Source of the DNA: an uncultured Flavobacteriales bacterium
Lineage (GTDB): Bacteria; Bacteroidota; Bacteroidia; Flavobacteriales_F; PHOS-HE28
DNA: 64,000 nt
NCBI GenBank assembly: GCA_937872175.1
Contig: CALMPI010000031.1
Coordinates: 30,398-94,397, forward strand
Direction of reading: 5' to 3'
Shown here in pieces: positions 25,720 to 35,258 of this stretch; positions within the stretch are counted from its first letter, which is position 1, and every line of letters begins with the position of its first letter. The notes below the pieces were generated by a model that did no database searches, was not told the origin of the DNA, and saw nothing but the letters and a program-made list of their open reading frames with translations. A program made the position numbers and the translations under genes.

Positions 25720-26673
25720 ATGGTGGAGCGCCTCAAACGGAAGCTCCTGTTCTCGCGACCCTTCCGCAAGGTGGTGCGCTGGGCCCAACGCGTGCGCCTG
25801 CCCGGCTTCGGCGGCTTCAGCCTGTACGCCATCTCCCGCTTCTTCTTCCTGGCCCTGGCCACCGGACGCCTGGAGACCCGGGCCTCGGCCATCGCCTTCA
25901 AGCTCTTCGTCGCCTTCTTCCCCGCGGTGATCGTGCTGCTCACCCTCATCCCCTTCATCCCCATCGCCGACTTCCAGGTGAAGCTGCTCGCCACCTTCCA
26001 GGAGATGCTCCCGCTGGAGGTCTACCGGTTCATCGAGGGCACCCTCCACGACCTGGTGGTGAAGAAGCACGGCACCCTGCTGTCAGTGAGCTTCCTTGTG
26101 GGCGTGTACCTCGCCAGCAACAGCATCGACGCCATCCTCCACGGCTTCAGCGGCAGCACCAACCTCACCCACTGGCACAGCGCCCTCAAGCAGCGGCTGC
26201 TGAGCCTCGGCCTGTTGCTCGCCCTCACCATCCTGGTGGTGATCGCCATCCCCGTGCTCACCTTCAGCAACACGGTGATCGCGTGGCTGGAAACGCATGG
26301 ACTGGTCACCGGATGGTTCGAGGTGGCCGGGCTCTTCGCCGCCAAATGGGGCATCAGCACCCTGCTCGTGCTCACCATGATCGCCCTGCTCTACAATGCC
26401 GGCGACCCCGCCAGCAGGCGCTTCCGCCTGATCACCCCCGGCGCCATCGTGGCCCTTGTCCTCATCCTGGTCCTCTCCCAGGCCCTGGCCTTCATCTTCG
26501 GCAACATCACCGACTACAACGCGCTCTACGGCTCCATCGGCGCCATCCTCGCGGTGCAGTTCTGGATCTACCTCAACATGATCGCCCTGCTGGTGGGCTA
26601 CGAGCTCAACATCAGCATCTCGCGCGCCCATCACGAGCACAGCACCGAGCTGCGGCCTGTGCGTCGTCCCTGA
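25720..26673 (+). CDS. yihY: YihY/BrkB family membrane protein
   Basis: Inner-membrane protein of 317 residues with six predicted helices, the YihY (virulence factor BrkB) family layout. TRASAIAFKLFVAFFPAVIVLLTLIP replaces the usual AAALAYYTLFSLFP-like first helix, and the fifth and sixth helices contain GAIVALVLILVLSQALAFIF and NALYGSIGAILAVQFWIY. Function is unsettled in the whole family; it was once called RNase BN in error. It has about 40 basic residues before the first helix. It closes the DUF4783 - nadC - yihY run. Confidence 0.88.
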   Translation: MVERLKRKLLFSRPFRKVVRWAQRVRLPGFGGFSLYAISRFFFLALATGRLETRASAIAFKLFVAFFPAVIVLLTLIPFIPIADFQVKLLATFQEMLPLEVYRFIEGTLHDLVVKKHGTLLSVSFLVGVYLASNSIDAILHGFSGSTNLTHWHSALKQRLLSLGLLLALTILVVIAIPVLTFSNTVIAWLETHGLVTGWFEVAGLFAAKWGISTLLVLTMIALLYNAGDPASRRFRLITPGAIVALVLILVLSQALAFIFGNITDYNALYGSIGAILAVQFWIYLNMIALLVGYELNISISRAHHEHSTELRPVRRP

Positions 26674-26682
26674 GCGATCCGG

Positions 26683-26690
26683 TACTTTCG
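26683..26690 (+). promoter_or_regulatory. -7 box of the M1 peptidase gene
   Basis: TACTTTCG, 4 nt before a GTG start at 26695. Confidence 0.5.
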
Positions 26691-26694
26691 GAGC

Positions 26695-29600
26695 GTGACG
26701 CACCGGAACCTGACGCCCCTGGCGCTCCTGTGCCTGCTCGCCCCGGCCCTGGCGCAGCGCTTCGACGCCCTGCACCCGCCCAATACCTACCGCAACGCCG
26801 ACAATCCCCACTACTGGCGCAATCGCCCCCCGCACGAGGCCTACTGGCAGCAGGACGTGCATTACACCCTGAGCGCCCGCCTGGACGAGGTGGCCGACCG
26901 CATCGAGGGGACGGGCAGCCTCGTCTACTGGAACAACAGCCCGGATACGCTTCGCCACGTCTTCTTCCACCTCTACCAGAACGCGTACAACGCCGGCTCG
27001 CACGCCGACCTGATGGAGCACGGGCGCCCCACACGCGGTGACACCGTGGAGCACGGCACCACCCTGGCCTACCTGCGCATGGGCGCCATCGACCTGCGCA
27101 CCGAGCTGGACAACACCGTGCTGAAGGTCTGGCTGCCCGAACCGCTCCCGCCCGGCGGCCGCCTCACCTTCACCATGGCCTTCACCACCCACTACGGAAG
27201 GGACGTGCGGCGGCGCATGAAACTGTTCAATGCCTGGGGGTTCAAGCACTACGACGGCGTGCACTGGTATCCCCGCATCGCCGTGTACGATGCCCACATG
27301 GGCTGGGACACGCAACAACACCTGGGGCACGAGCTCTATGGGGACTTCGGCACCTTCGATGTCACCCTGGACATGCCCAACGACATGGTGGTGGAGGCCA
27401 CCGGCTGGCTGCAGAACCGTGACGAGGTGCTGCCCCGCGACCTCCGCGAGCGGCTCGACCTCGCCCGCTTCGCCGACAAACCCTGGAACGAGGCTCCGAG
27501 CGTGGTGACGCCCTACGAACCCGGACGCCGCAAACGCTGGCGCTACCACGCCGAGAACGTGCACGACTTCGCCTTCACCGCCGACCCCACCTACCGCATC
27601 GGCGAGGCCTGGTGGAACGGCGTGCAGTGCATCGCGCTGGCCCAGGAACCCCACGCCGCCGGCTGGCAGAACGCCGCCGCCTACACCGCCCGCATCATCG
27701 AGACCTTCAGCCGCGACATCGGCCCGTATGTGTACCCCAAGATGGTGGTGGCCGATGCGCGCGACGGCATGGAATACCCCATGCTGACGCTCGATGGGGG
27801 GCGGGAACCCGAATACCGCGGCCTGCTGGTGCACGAGGTGGGCCACAACTGGTTCTACGGCATGGTGGGCAACAACGAGACCTCCCGTGCCCTGCTGGAC
27901 GAGGGCTTCACCCAGTTCCTCACCAGCTGGGGCCTGGAGCACATCGATGGCGATACGCTGGTGGAGGACGCGCCCAGAGGGCGCTACGTGTCCCGCTTCA
28001 CCCGGCCGGAGCTCGTGCGCGAGTCCGAGGTGTACCGGGGCTACATGCGCGATGCGGTCCGCAACGAACTGCCGCACATCGACACGCACAGCGATGGCTT
28101 CGGTCCCGTGGAAGGACGCGGCGGCGGCTACGGCCACGTCTACTACAAAACGGCCACGATGCTGTACAACCTGCAATACCTGCTCGGCGACAGCGTGTTC
28201 CTCGATGCCCTGCAGCACTACTTCCGCCAGTGGACCCTCTGCCACCCCACCGTGGCCGACATGCGGCAGAGCTTCGTGCGCCGAACGGGTGTGGACCTCA
28301 ACCCCTTCTTCGATGCCTGGCTGACGACGGACAAGCTGGTGGACCACCGGGTGTGCGGCATCACGCGCCGCATGCGCAGCGAAGGGCAGACCATCCGGCT
28401 GCGGCGGCGCGGCGGCATCGCCATGCCCATCGACCTGCAGGTGACCGCCCGCGATGGAACGGTGCACGACTTCCACATCCCCAACAGCTGGAGCGTGAAG
28501 TCGACCACGGCCACCGTGCTGCCGCGCTGGACCGGCTGGGACAAGCTGCGGCGCACGTACGTGGCCCGCGTGGACATCCCCACGGGCATCGCCGCCGTCC
28601 GCATCGACACCAGCCTGCGCCTGGCCGACGCCTACCAGCCGGACAACAGCCTGCCCCGCGCGGTGAGCATCGCCTTCGACCACCATGTGCGCAACCCGCC
28701 CGATCGCCGCCACTATGAGGCCTTCGGTCGACCGGACCTGTGGTGGAACGGCTTCGACGGCCTCAAACTTGGCGCCCATCTCCACGGCAGCTACTTCCGC
28801 CATACGCACCAGCTGTGGATGTCCGCCTGGGTGAACACCGGCCTGGGCCAGGCCCTGCCCCACGGCGGGGGGGACACCCGCCACGACGCCCTCTCCTATG
28901 TGCTGCGCTACAGCACCGGCACCACGCGCCTGCTGAAGGGCTCCGGCATCCGCGTGCAGGCCCGGCACCTGGACGGCCTGGAATTGTACGGCGGTGGCGC
29001 GAGCTGGACCACGCCCGACGAGCGCACCACGGTGAGCGCCGACCTGCGCTACATGATCCGGCGGGACACCAGCGACCTCACCTACCTCCTGTATCCGGAC
29101 GAGTGGACGCTGAACGCGCTCTCCGGTCTGCTGGACCTGGCCGTGGACCGCAGCTACCGCGCCGGTCCGCTGCGCGGCCGCGCGGAACTGCGTCTGCGAC
29201 AACCCGCTGTGGGCTCCGCGGACCAGGGCGCCCATGTGCGCATCACCACCCGCAACACCCTGCGCTTCGCCGGGCTCGACCTGCACCTGCGCGGGCTGGC
29301 CCAATACGGCACCGGGACCAACAACCTGGAGACCGGGCTCTACCTGAACGGCGCCGCGCCTGAGGAACTCATGGAGAACAAGTTCACCCGCAGCATCGGT
29401 CCGGTGCCGAACGACTGGACGGGCGCCCATGGCGCGGAAGTGGGCCATTTCCACCACGGTGGCGGGCTCAACCTGCGCGGCTATGCGGGCTATCTGGCCC
29501 CGGAGACCACCGCCGATGGCGCCCAGGTGCTCACCTATCGCGGCAACACCGGCATGGCGCTCAACGCCGAGCTCGACCTCGATGGTCTGGTCCGGTTCCG

Positions 29601-29889
29601 CCCCAGGGGCCTGCATCGGTACCTGCACCTGGACGTGTACCTCTTCGGCGACGTGGGCAGCATGGGCTACCGCCGCACCGAAGGCGATGCCCAGCGCCTG
29701 GAGCTCGCTGCGCCCCGCGCTGATGCTGGTCTGGGCGCGGCCCTCACGATCAAGCGCTGGGGGCCGCTGGTGGACCTTGAACCGCTCACCCTCCGTTTCG
29801 ACATGCCTCTGGTGCTCTCCTCCATCCCGGTCGGAGAGTCGGAGCATGTCGCCTTCCGCTACGTGGTGGGCATCGGTCGTACCTTTTGA
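26695..29889 (+). CDS. M1 family metallopeptidase fused to a probable outer-membrane beta barrel
   Basis: Exported protein of 1064 residues with a signal peptide (LALLCLLAPALAQ). Residues about 30-560 form an M1 peptidase: the substrate motif GMEYP, the zinc site H380-E-x2-H384 in VHEVGHNWFYG, and the third ligand E403 in LLDEGF, with the exact 18-residue spacing. Residues about 660-1064 have alternating, aromatic-rich strands and end in RYVVGIGRTF with a terminal Phe, as in Omp85-like or other outer-membrane barrels. The enzyme may therefore be tethered in the outer membrane facing the periplasm or the surface. The GTG start follows a -7 box by 4 nt. No T9SS domain is present. Confidence 0.85.
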   Translation: MTHRNLTPLALLCLLAPALAQRFDALHPPNTYRNADNPHYWRNRPPHEAYWQQDVHYTLSARLDEVADRIEGTGSLVYWNNSPDTLRHVFFHLYQNAYNAGSHADLMEHGRPTRGDTVEHGTTLAYLRMGAIDLRTELDNTVLKVWLPEPLPPGGRLTFTMAFTTHYGRDVRRRMKLFNAWGFKHYDGVHWYPRIAVYDAHMGWDTQQHLGHELYGDFGTFDVTLDMPNDMVVEATGWLQNRDEVLPRDLRERLDLARFADKPWNEAPSVVTPYEPGRRKRWRYHAENVHDFAFTADPTYRIGEAWWNGVQCIALAQEPHAAGWQNAAAYTARIIETFSRDIGPYVYPKMVVADARDGMEYPMLTLDGGREPEYRGLLVHEVGHNWFYGMVGNNETSRALLDEGFTQFLTSWGLEHIDGDTLVEDAPRGRYVSRFTRPELVRESEVYRGYMRDAVRNELPHIDTHSDGFGPVEGRGGGYGHVYYKTATMLYNLQYLLGDSVFLDALQHYFRQWTLCHPTVADMRQSFVRRTGVDLNPFFDAWLTTDKLVDHRVCGITRRMRSEGQTIRLRRRGGIAMPIDLQVTARDGTVHDFHIPNSWSVKSTTATVLPRWTGWDKLRRTYVARVDIPTGIAAVRIDTSLRLADAYQPDNSLPRAVSIAFDHHVRNPPDRRHYEAFGRPDLWWNGFDGLKLGAHLHGSYFRHTHQLWMSAWVNTGLGQALPHGGGDTRHDALSYVLRYSTGTTRLLKGSGIRVQARHLDGLELYGGGASWTTPDERTTVSADLRYMIRRDTSDLTYLLYPDEWTLNALSGLLDLAVDRSYRAGPLRGRAELRLRQPAVGSADQGAHVRITTRNTLRFAGLDLHLRGLAQYGTGTNNLETGLYLNGAAPEELMENKFTRSIGPVPNDWTGAHGAEVGHFHHGGGLNLRGYAGYLAPETTADGAQVLTYRGNTGMALNAELDLDGLVRFRPRGLHRYLHLDVYLFGDVGSMGYRRTEGDAQRLELAAPRADAGLGAALTIKRWGPLVDLEPLTLRFDMPLVLSSIPVGESEHVAFRYVVGIGRTF

Positions 29890-29892
29890 CCC

Positions 29893-30330
29893 ATGCGTGC
29901 CTTGCTTCTTCCCTGCCTGCTTGCGGTCGCTCTGCCGCTGGCCGCCCAGCCCCCGCGCCCCGCCAACGACATCACCGGGCGCTGGTCATCCGTGGATGAC
30001 ATCACCGGAAAGCCACGCAGCGTGGTGGAGATCACGGTGCGCAACGGCAAGGCCTACGGCCGCATCGTGGACCTCTACGACAAGACCAAGCTCGAGAAGG
30101 TGTGCGACCTCTGCCCCGGGGACCGCAAGAACCAGCGCATCCTGGGCCTGGAGGTGATCCGCGACATGGTGGCCGATGGCGATGAGTGGGACGATGGCAC
30201 CATCCTGGACCCGGAGAACGGCAAGGAATACAGCTGCAAGCTGTGGGTGGAGGACGGCACCCTGAAGGTGCGCGGTTACATCGCCTTCCTGTACCGCACG
30301 CAGACCTGGGTGCGGGCCACCGGACGTTGA
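29893..30330 (+). CDS. DUF2147 family exported protein
   Basis: Protein of 145 residues with a signal peptide (MRALLLPCLLAVALPLAAQ). The mature part matches DUF2147: DITGRWSSVDDITGKPRSVV at the start, KAYGRIVDLYD, VCDLCPGDRKNQRILG with a CxxC pair, and the WDDGTILDPENGKEY then LKVRGYIAFLYRTQTW ending. These are small calycin-like beta barrels of unknown function, widespread in Proteobacteria and Bacteroidota. The ATG lies three bases after the peptidase stop, and a TACCTTTT stretch at 29880 may be a weak own promoter. Confidence 0.85.
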   Translation: MRALLLPCLLAVALPLAAQPPRPANDITGRWSSVDDITGKPRSVVEITVRNGKAYGRIVDLYDKTKLEKVCDLCPGDRKNQRILGLEVIRDMVADGDEWDDGTILDPENGKEYSCKLWVEDGTLKVRGYIAFLYRTQTWVRATGR

Positions 30331-30338
30331 GCGCAGGT

Positions 30339-31646
30339 TCAGTCGCGCACCAGCCGGGCCGTACCCACCAGCGCGTGGCCGCTCAGTCGCACCGTGTAGA
30401 GCCCGGCCGGAAGCGCGGCGACATCCAGTTCCACACGATCGGCGAAGCGCCGCACATCGGCCTGCACACGGGCGCCCCGGGCATCGATCAGTTCCACGGT
30501 CGTTGGGGCGGAAGGGCCAGGCCATCGCACGGTGGCCGTGGAGGTGGCGGGATTGGGGTGGAGGATGAGGGAGGTGGTGGCGGAGCGGTCGGGGAGGTTG
30601 AGCAGGCTTTCGCCCTCCTTTGCAAGGTAACGGACGACGTGGTTCTCCTTGTCACCGATGTAGGCATTTCCCCTTGTGTCCACCGCGATACCGTATGGTG
30701 CATTGAACATGGCATCCAATACAGGTCCATCAAAATAGCCGACCTGCCCTGTTCCCGCGACGGTGGTGACCGAACCCTGAAGGGTGATCCTTCGGATCAG
30801 GTTGCCCATCCACTCAGCCACCATCAGTCCACCGGTCGGATCCCACGCCATGTAAGTCGGTCGTGTGAACGAAGCGGCAGCACCCAGGCCATCCACGCTC
30901 GCCTGATTGCCATTTCCGGCCAACAGACCGACCACACCGGTAGATGAGATCACTTTCACCTTGTGGTTCATTTGGTCCGCGACATAGAGATTGTCAAGGG
31001 TATCGAACGCGATACCTGTGGGCCGGTTGAACCGTGCGTTCATGCCTGTACCCAGTTGGTCGCCTGAATTCCCGGGATCACCAGCGAACGTGGAAACCAC
31101 GCCATTCTCGATCTTTCGGATCGTGTGGTTCCCATAATCGGACACGAACACCACACCATCATGGCGCACGGCAACTTCCACGGGATTGTAGAACTTGGCG
31201 ATGCTCCCCGGGCCGTTCGTCGTACCCGGTGCACCTGTTCCGGCAATGGTCACCACGTTGCCCTGTTGATCGATCCGCTTGACCTTGTGGTTGCCATTGT
31301 CCGTGACATACACATGTCCATCATGGTAGTAAACACCTGTCGGCACATAGAACCTGGCGTTCGCACCTTGACCATCCTGGTCACCTTGTGAACCGCTTCC
31401 CGCCAAGGTGGTCACACCACCGTTCTGGATGCGACGGATGCAGTGGTTCTGCGCGTCAGCCACATACATCACCCCTGCGCTATCGTCGATCGCGATGCCA
31501 TAGGGTGCATGGAACCTGGCAACATCGACCGCTCCGTTCACAAGGCCGGGTGAGCCATCTCCGGCATACGTACCGACCCATGAATAATTCTGTGATACGG
31601 CGCCGATGGAAAACCCCAGGGCACAAGCAATGATCGGAGAACGCAT
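30339..31646 (-). CDS. NHL-repeat protein with T9SS sorting domain
   Basis: Secreted protein of 435 residues. After a signal peptide (about 1-19), six NHL-type repeats follow, each with a FxxPxGIAxD core and a NHxIRxI turn (ARFHAPYGIAIDD, ARFYVPTGVYYHD, AKFYNPVEVAVRH, ARFNRPTGIAFDT, and so on), giving a six-bladed propeller. The C terminus (LILHPNPATSTATVRW to GLYTVRLSGHALVG) is a type A sorting domain. NHL propellers bind proteins, glycans or nucleic acids; the ligand is unknown. The start at 31646 has an exact -7 box 15 nt upstream. G+C is lower than in the flanks. It is convergent with DUF2147. Confidence 0.88.
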   Translation of the reverse strand: MRSPIIACALGFSIGAVSQNYSWVGTYAGDGSPGLVNGAVDVARFHAPYGIAIDDSAGVMYVADAQNHCIRRIQNGGVTTLAGSGSQGDQDGQGANARFYVPTGVYYHDGHVYVTDNGNHKVKRIDQQGNVVTIAGTGAPGTTNGPGSIAKFYNPVEVAVRHDGVVFVSDYGNHTIRKIENGVVSTFAGDPGNSGDQLGTGMNARFNRPTGIAFDTLDNLYVADQMNHKVKVISSTGVVGLLAGNGNQASVDGLGAAASFTRPTYMAWDPTGGLMVAEWMGNLIRRITLQGSVTTVAGTGQVGYFDGPVLDAMFNAPYGIAVDTRGNAYIGDKENHVVRYLAKEGESLLNLPDRSATTSLILHPNPATSTATVRWPGPSAPTTVELIDARGARVQADVRRFADRVELDVAALPAGLYTVRLSGHALVGTARLVRD

Positions 31647-31661
31647 GACCGCTCTTTTCTT

Positions 31662-31669
31662 CAAAGCTA
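31662..31669 (-). promoter_or_regulatory. -7 box of the NHL-repeat gene
   Basis: TAGCTTTG, an exact match, 15 nt before the ATG at 31646. Confidence 0.55.
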
Positions 31670-31678
31670 ACGACTGTA

Positions 31679-32572
31679 CTACTTCGTCCCGATCGCGACA
31701 AGCGTATCGGTCAGGTCGGCCTTGTCCAACAAGGCCGCATAAGCCTCTTCCACGGGTCCCGACCTTAGATCCGGCCATCGCGCCTGGCCGCCAGGTGCTC
31801 CCTGCGATAACCAGAAAAGATGATTCGCAAGCGGATATCGCTGGATCCCGGACACCTGTATGTCCCTAAAGCCGGCCAATTCCAGGTAGCGAGCCAGACT
31901 GAGCCTTGTATGTAGCACCAGGTGCTCGCTCCAGAACGTGAAGTTCCTGAAGGGCATGCATGCATAGCGGGTGATCAGCGCGTCACCAGCGTGCGGAACC
32001 TCGACGACGACCTTTCCTCCTGGGACCAGCAGTGCGTGGATGGCCTGAAGCTCCTTCAGCGGACAGGTCATATGCTCGAACACATGGAACAGCGATGCCA
32101 GTTCGAACCGCTCACCCGCTCCGGATAGCTCTTCAGCGCTGGCATGAACGGTATATCCCAGCTCCCGGAGCATTGAGGCGGCCTCTGCTTGGGGTTCCAC
32201 AGCTGAGACCTTGGCCGCGATGGGCCTCACAAGATCCAGCACCCCACCAAGACCTGTACCTATGTCCACATAGCTTCGACCTGCGACAAGGTCAGAGAGC
32301 TGGCGCGCCCGACGCATGTCATCCTCCCGGGTGGCCACCAGCCCCTGAGCCCTGCCCTTGGGGTCCCAATAGGTCAGTCCCTCCTGCTCCGGATAATAGC
32401 CCGTACCGATGTGGTCGATCCGGTCGAGGAGAATGACCCCGCTTCGTTCACAGCGCCAGACCTCCACATCCGACCTGTCGCGCACTGATGGATGGAATCG
32501 CACCAGCGTATCCTCGCTGATCAGCCCCATTCGGACCAGTTCATCAAAGAGGGCATGGGTGGGTTTGGCCAT
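31679..32572 (-). CDS. SAM-dependent methyltransferase
   Basis: Protein of 297 residues. An N-terminal part with CERSGVILLDRI and GYYPEQEGLTYWDP precedes a class I methyltransferase domain: SYVDIGTGLGGVLDLVRP (motif I), AVEPQAEA, LASLFHVFEHMTCP and LVPGGKVVVEVPHAGD. The design resembles methyltransferases of LPS and capsule loci. ATG 32572 was chosen; a TTACTTTG box lies 5 nt before it, and the longer frame would cross the divergent promoter. It is divergent from the second flippase gene and lies in the low-G+C patch. Confidence 0.83.
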   Translation of the reverse strand: MAKPTHALFDELVRMGLISEDTLVRFHPSVRDRSDVEVWRCERSGVILLDRIDHIGTGYYPEQEGLTYWDPKGRAQGLVATREDDMRRARQLSDLVAGRSYVDIGTGLGGVLDLVRPIAAKVSAVEPQAEAASMLRELGYTVHASAEELSGAGERFELASLFHVFEHMTCPLKELQAIHALLVPGGKVVVEVPHAGDALITRYACMPFRNFTFWSEHLVLHTRLSLARYLELAGFRDIQVSGIQRYPLANHLFWLSQGAPGGQARWPDLRSGPVEEAYAALLDKADLTDTLVAIGTK

Positions 32573-32577
32573 GCCGG

Positions 32578-32585
32578 CAAAGTAA
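32578..32585 (-). promoter_or_regulatory. -7-like box of the methyltransferase at 31679
   Basis: TTACTTTG, one mismatch to TAnnTTTG, 5 nt before the ATG at 32572. Confidence 0.4.
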
Positions 32586-32608
32586 ACAGCTGGGCAGTGC
32601 CTCCACGC

Positions 32609-32616
32609 TACTTTCG
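32609..32616 (+). promoter_or_regulatory. -7 box of the second flippase gene
   Basis: TACTTTCG, 17 nt before the ATG at 32634. Confidence 0.45.
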
Positions 32617-32633
32617 TCCGATCAACGAAGCGC

Positions 32634-34109
32634 ATGGGTGAGGTAAAGAGGCAGGGGATCCGCAACACGCTCGTGGTCTATGTCGGCACATTGATCGGCG
32701 CGGTGAGTCTGCTGTATGTTCAGCCCGTTCTCTTGACGAAGGAGGAGCTGGGCCTCACCCGGCTCATCCTCTCGTTCGCCTCGGTGGTCGCCAGCCTGCT
32801 CTCCTTCGGGATCAGCTCGGTGACCGTTCGCTACCTGCCGAGGCTACACCATCCGGAAAGCGGGCATCGCGGGTTCTTCGGCTTCCTTGTCATGTACATG
32901 GCCATCACCTTGTTGGTCGGAACATTCGCACTGTTCCTGGCCAGCCCGTTCCTGGAGGAGATGTACGGCACGGAAAGCGGCATCTTCTCACGCCATCTTC
33001 CACATGTGCTCATCCTGTCGGCGTCATACACGCTTGTGCTGGGCTTCAATGCCTACTGCTTGGCGCTCCTGAGGTCGGTATTCCCCACGGTGGTGAATGA
33101 CATCGTGCTACGCCTGATGTTCATCGCCGTCATCGTCATGTATTCCTTGGGGCTCTTCGGCGGCGGAACCTTCCTCTACCTGTTCGTGCTCACGTATACC
33201 GTTCAGGCCGCTCTGCTGCTCGCGTACATCCTCATGGTGGACAGGCCGCGGCTCATGCCCGACCTGGGCCATATCGATCGCGCGATCGGACTTCGCTCGA
33301 TCCTCCGATACGCCTCGATCATTACGTTCACGTCGATCAACTCCGTCACCATCAAGTATATCGACTCCATCTTCGTTGGCCAGATCGCGGTGAGCGAGGT
33401 GGCGGTGTACAGCGTGGCGGCTTTCATCGGTCTGGTCATTGAGATCCCCTTGACAGCCTCGGAGCGCATCGCCAGTCCTGCGATCTCACATGCGTTGGCA
33501 ACGAACGATCTTTCGGCGGTCCAGCGCATCTACTACCGTTCCGCTCATGGATTCCTGCTGCTCGGTGGGCTCATGTTCCTTCTTGTGGTGCTGAACGTGA
33601 AGGATGCGCTCGGTTTTCTTCCCGAGGGTTACGCCGATGGTGCCATCATCACCATGGTCATCGCTCTCGGGGCGCTGGTGAACATGGCCACGGGAGTGAA
33701 CCACCCCATCCTCACAAATTCGGACCGGTATATCTACGGTTCGGTGTTCATGGTGACACTGCTGGTCGCCACGCTCGTGGGCAACGTGTTACTCGTCCCT
33801 CGCTACGGGGCTTTGGGCGCCGCCATCTCCTCCTGCTTGGCCAGTATGCTCTACAACGGATTGAAGTTCGAGTTCATCCGCCGTCACTATCGCATGCAGC
33901 CGTTCTCACGCAGCTCACTGTACATCGTCGTGATCATCGGCACGCTCTGGGCGGCGCTCGGCCTGATCGACGTCGACATCCACCCGGTGTGGCGGATCCT
34001 GATCCGGACCTTGGTGGCGAGCGGGTTGTACCTGGCAGCGCTTACGCTGTTCAGGCTTGGTGGCGGGTGGCTGGACCAATTCCCGCTTCGTTGGTCACGC
34101 ATCCAGTGA
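32634..34109 (+). CDS. Oligosaccharide flippase (Wzx-like)
   Basis: Polytopic protein of 491 residues with 12-14 hydrophobic segments and a MOP-superfamily look: IRNTLVVYVGTLIGAVSLLYV at the start, and a second half with IPLTASERIASPAISHALA and RYGALGAAISSCLASM. It is more distant from the flippase at 13975 than a duplicate would be, so the two probably serve different glycans. It sits six bases before the polysialyltransferase-like gene, and the pair converges on the nonulosonic acid operon. This makes it the likely exporter of that sugar's glycan. Base composition is near half G+C. Confidence 0.83.
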   Translation: MGEVKRQGIRNTLVVYVGTLIGAVSLLYVQPVLLTKEELGLTRLILSFASVVASLLSFGISSVTVRYLPRLHHPESGHRGFFGFLVMYMAITLLVGTFALFLASPFLEEMYGTESGIFSRHLPHVLILSASYTLVLGFNAYCLALLRSVFPTVVNDIVLRLMFIAVIVMYSLGLFGGGTFLYLFVLTYTVQAALLLAYILMVDRPRLMPDLGHIDRAIGLRSILRYASIITFTSINSVTIKYIDSIFVGQIAVSEVAVYSVAAFIGLVIEIPLTASERIASPAISHALATNDLSAVQRIYYRSAHGFLLLGGLMFLLVVLNVKDALGFLPEGYADGAIITMVIALGALVNMATGVNHPILTNSDRYIYGSVFMVTLLVATLVGNVLLVPRYGALGAAISSCLASMLYNGLKFEFIRRHYRMQPFSRSSLYIVVIIGTLWAALGLIDVDIHPVWRILIRTLVASGLYLAALTLFRLGGGWLDQFPLRWSRIQ

Positions 34110-34115
34110 ATCGTC

Positions 34116-35258
34116 ATGCTTCGTGTCTTTGTCTGCACCTCGCATCTTAGCGCGCTGCTCCTCACCCTCTACGCGAAGAGGACGCACCTGCCGGGGCAAC
34201 TTGACCACCTCATCGTCGACCTGGGCGTGCGTCGTTCAAGTGTCATCGACGCTATCCGAATGGCGGCCGGGCTTCACGAATGGACGCGGATCACCAATCT
34301 GTCAGTGGAGGCCTCTGAAGAGCATTCGTTCAGACCCGGCCTCCTTCGGCGGATGATCCGTAAATGGAAGGAGGCCGCTTTCATCCGTCCGCTCTACGGC
34401 CTCCTCCTCCAGCGCTATCAGCGCCGTTCGGACCGTCGCATCATGCAACGACTGGCTGAGGAGCTACCTACCACTCCACCAGGGATGACCGTATCCCTTC
34501 ACGTACATACCGAATGTCAGATCCTCCGTTCGCTTCGAACCCTCCACCCTGGTGCGGAGGTCAGCTACTTCGAGCATGGCCAAGGCGACTACATCTACTG
34601 GAATGCACCCGGAGCGGTACCTGGAAGCCTTCATGTCCTGTTCGCACATCTCTTCCGGAAATACCTCGCCGCCCGAGGTAGGGACGCGACCCAGGTCCAT
34701 GATCTCGATCTGGGTGTCGATTTCGCCGGTATCGCTGAAATGCTGCTCAAGCCGGATCACTATCCGGCCAATTTCCCGGTACCGGATTCATCACCGATCG
34801 TGTTCGTTCTGCTTGAGGCTGTGGATATGTACCAGGTACCGGATCGGTTCTGGGCGGACTACATGGACAGGATCATCGAGGACCTGGGTGATGCGAAAGA
34901 CCAGTACTTCGTCCTCAAACCTCACCCACATCAATCCAGCTTGTCGATCGAACGAACGATCGCTCGCTTGAAAGAGCGCGGTGTCAGGCATCACCTGTTA
35001 AAAGAAACGCATTTCGGGATCGCCGCAGAGGTTTCTTTCGCAGCATGGGCGCCGCATGTATCTCATGTGTATGCACTGGTCTCCACCGCCTGCTTCTACT
35101 TATCCGTACTTTACCCAAGTGAAAGGATCACCTACCATTATTCAACTTCCTTCCTGGAGCGATATACCCGGAACGCACCACCGATGTACAAGCGACTGTT
35201 CGGGCAGATGAAACCCCTCATCGAACAGGTCTTCGCCGAACGCTGCGTGCCCTACTGA
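34116..35258 (+). CDS. Polysialyltransferase-like glycosyltransferase
   Basis: Protein of 380 residues that I place, by motif, near the alpha-2,8-polysialyltransferase (POLYST) group. Seen in the sequence: an N-terminal Rossmann-like start (MLRVFVCTSHLSALL), a central SLHVHTECQ then YFEHGQGDY, and a C-terminal YFVLKPHPHQSS, the sort of HP motif used by sialyltransferases to bind CMP-sugars, followed by VYALVSTACF. It would transfer the CMP-activated sugar made by the convergent operon, whose last gene ends one base away. Family membership is moderate and rests on motifs and context. Low G+C suggests recent transfer. Confidence 0.62.
   Translation: MLRVFVCTSHLSALLLTLYAKRTHLPGQLDHLIVDLGVRRSSVIDAIRMAAGLHEWTRITNLSVEASEEHSFRPGLLRRMIRKWKEAAFIRPLYGLLLQRYQRRSDRRIMQRLAEELPTTPPGMTVSLHVHTECQILRSLRTLHPGAEVSYFEHGQGDYIYWNAPGAVPGSLHVLFAHLFRKYLAARGRDATQVHDLDLGVDFAGIAEMLLKPDHYPANFPVPDSSPIVFVLLEAVDMYQVPDRFWADYMDRIIEDLGDAKDQYFVLKPHPHQSSLSIERTIARLKERGVRHHLLKETHFGIAAEVSFAAWAPHVSHVYALVSTACFYLSVLYPSERITYHYSTSFLERYTRNAPPMYKRLFGQMKPLIEQVFAERCVPY

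Noticed and set aside
26083..29847. 1254-residue open frame on the minus strand
   Set aside because: Antisense to yihY and the M1 peptidase; composition is a mirror of their codons and no motif is visible.
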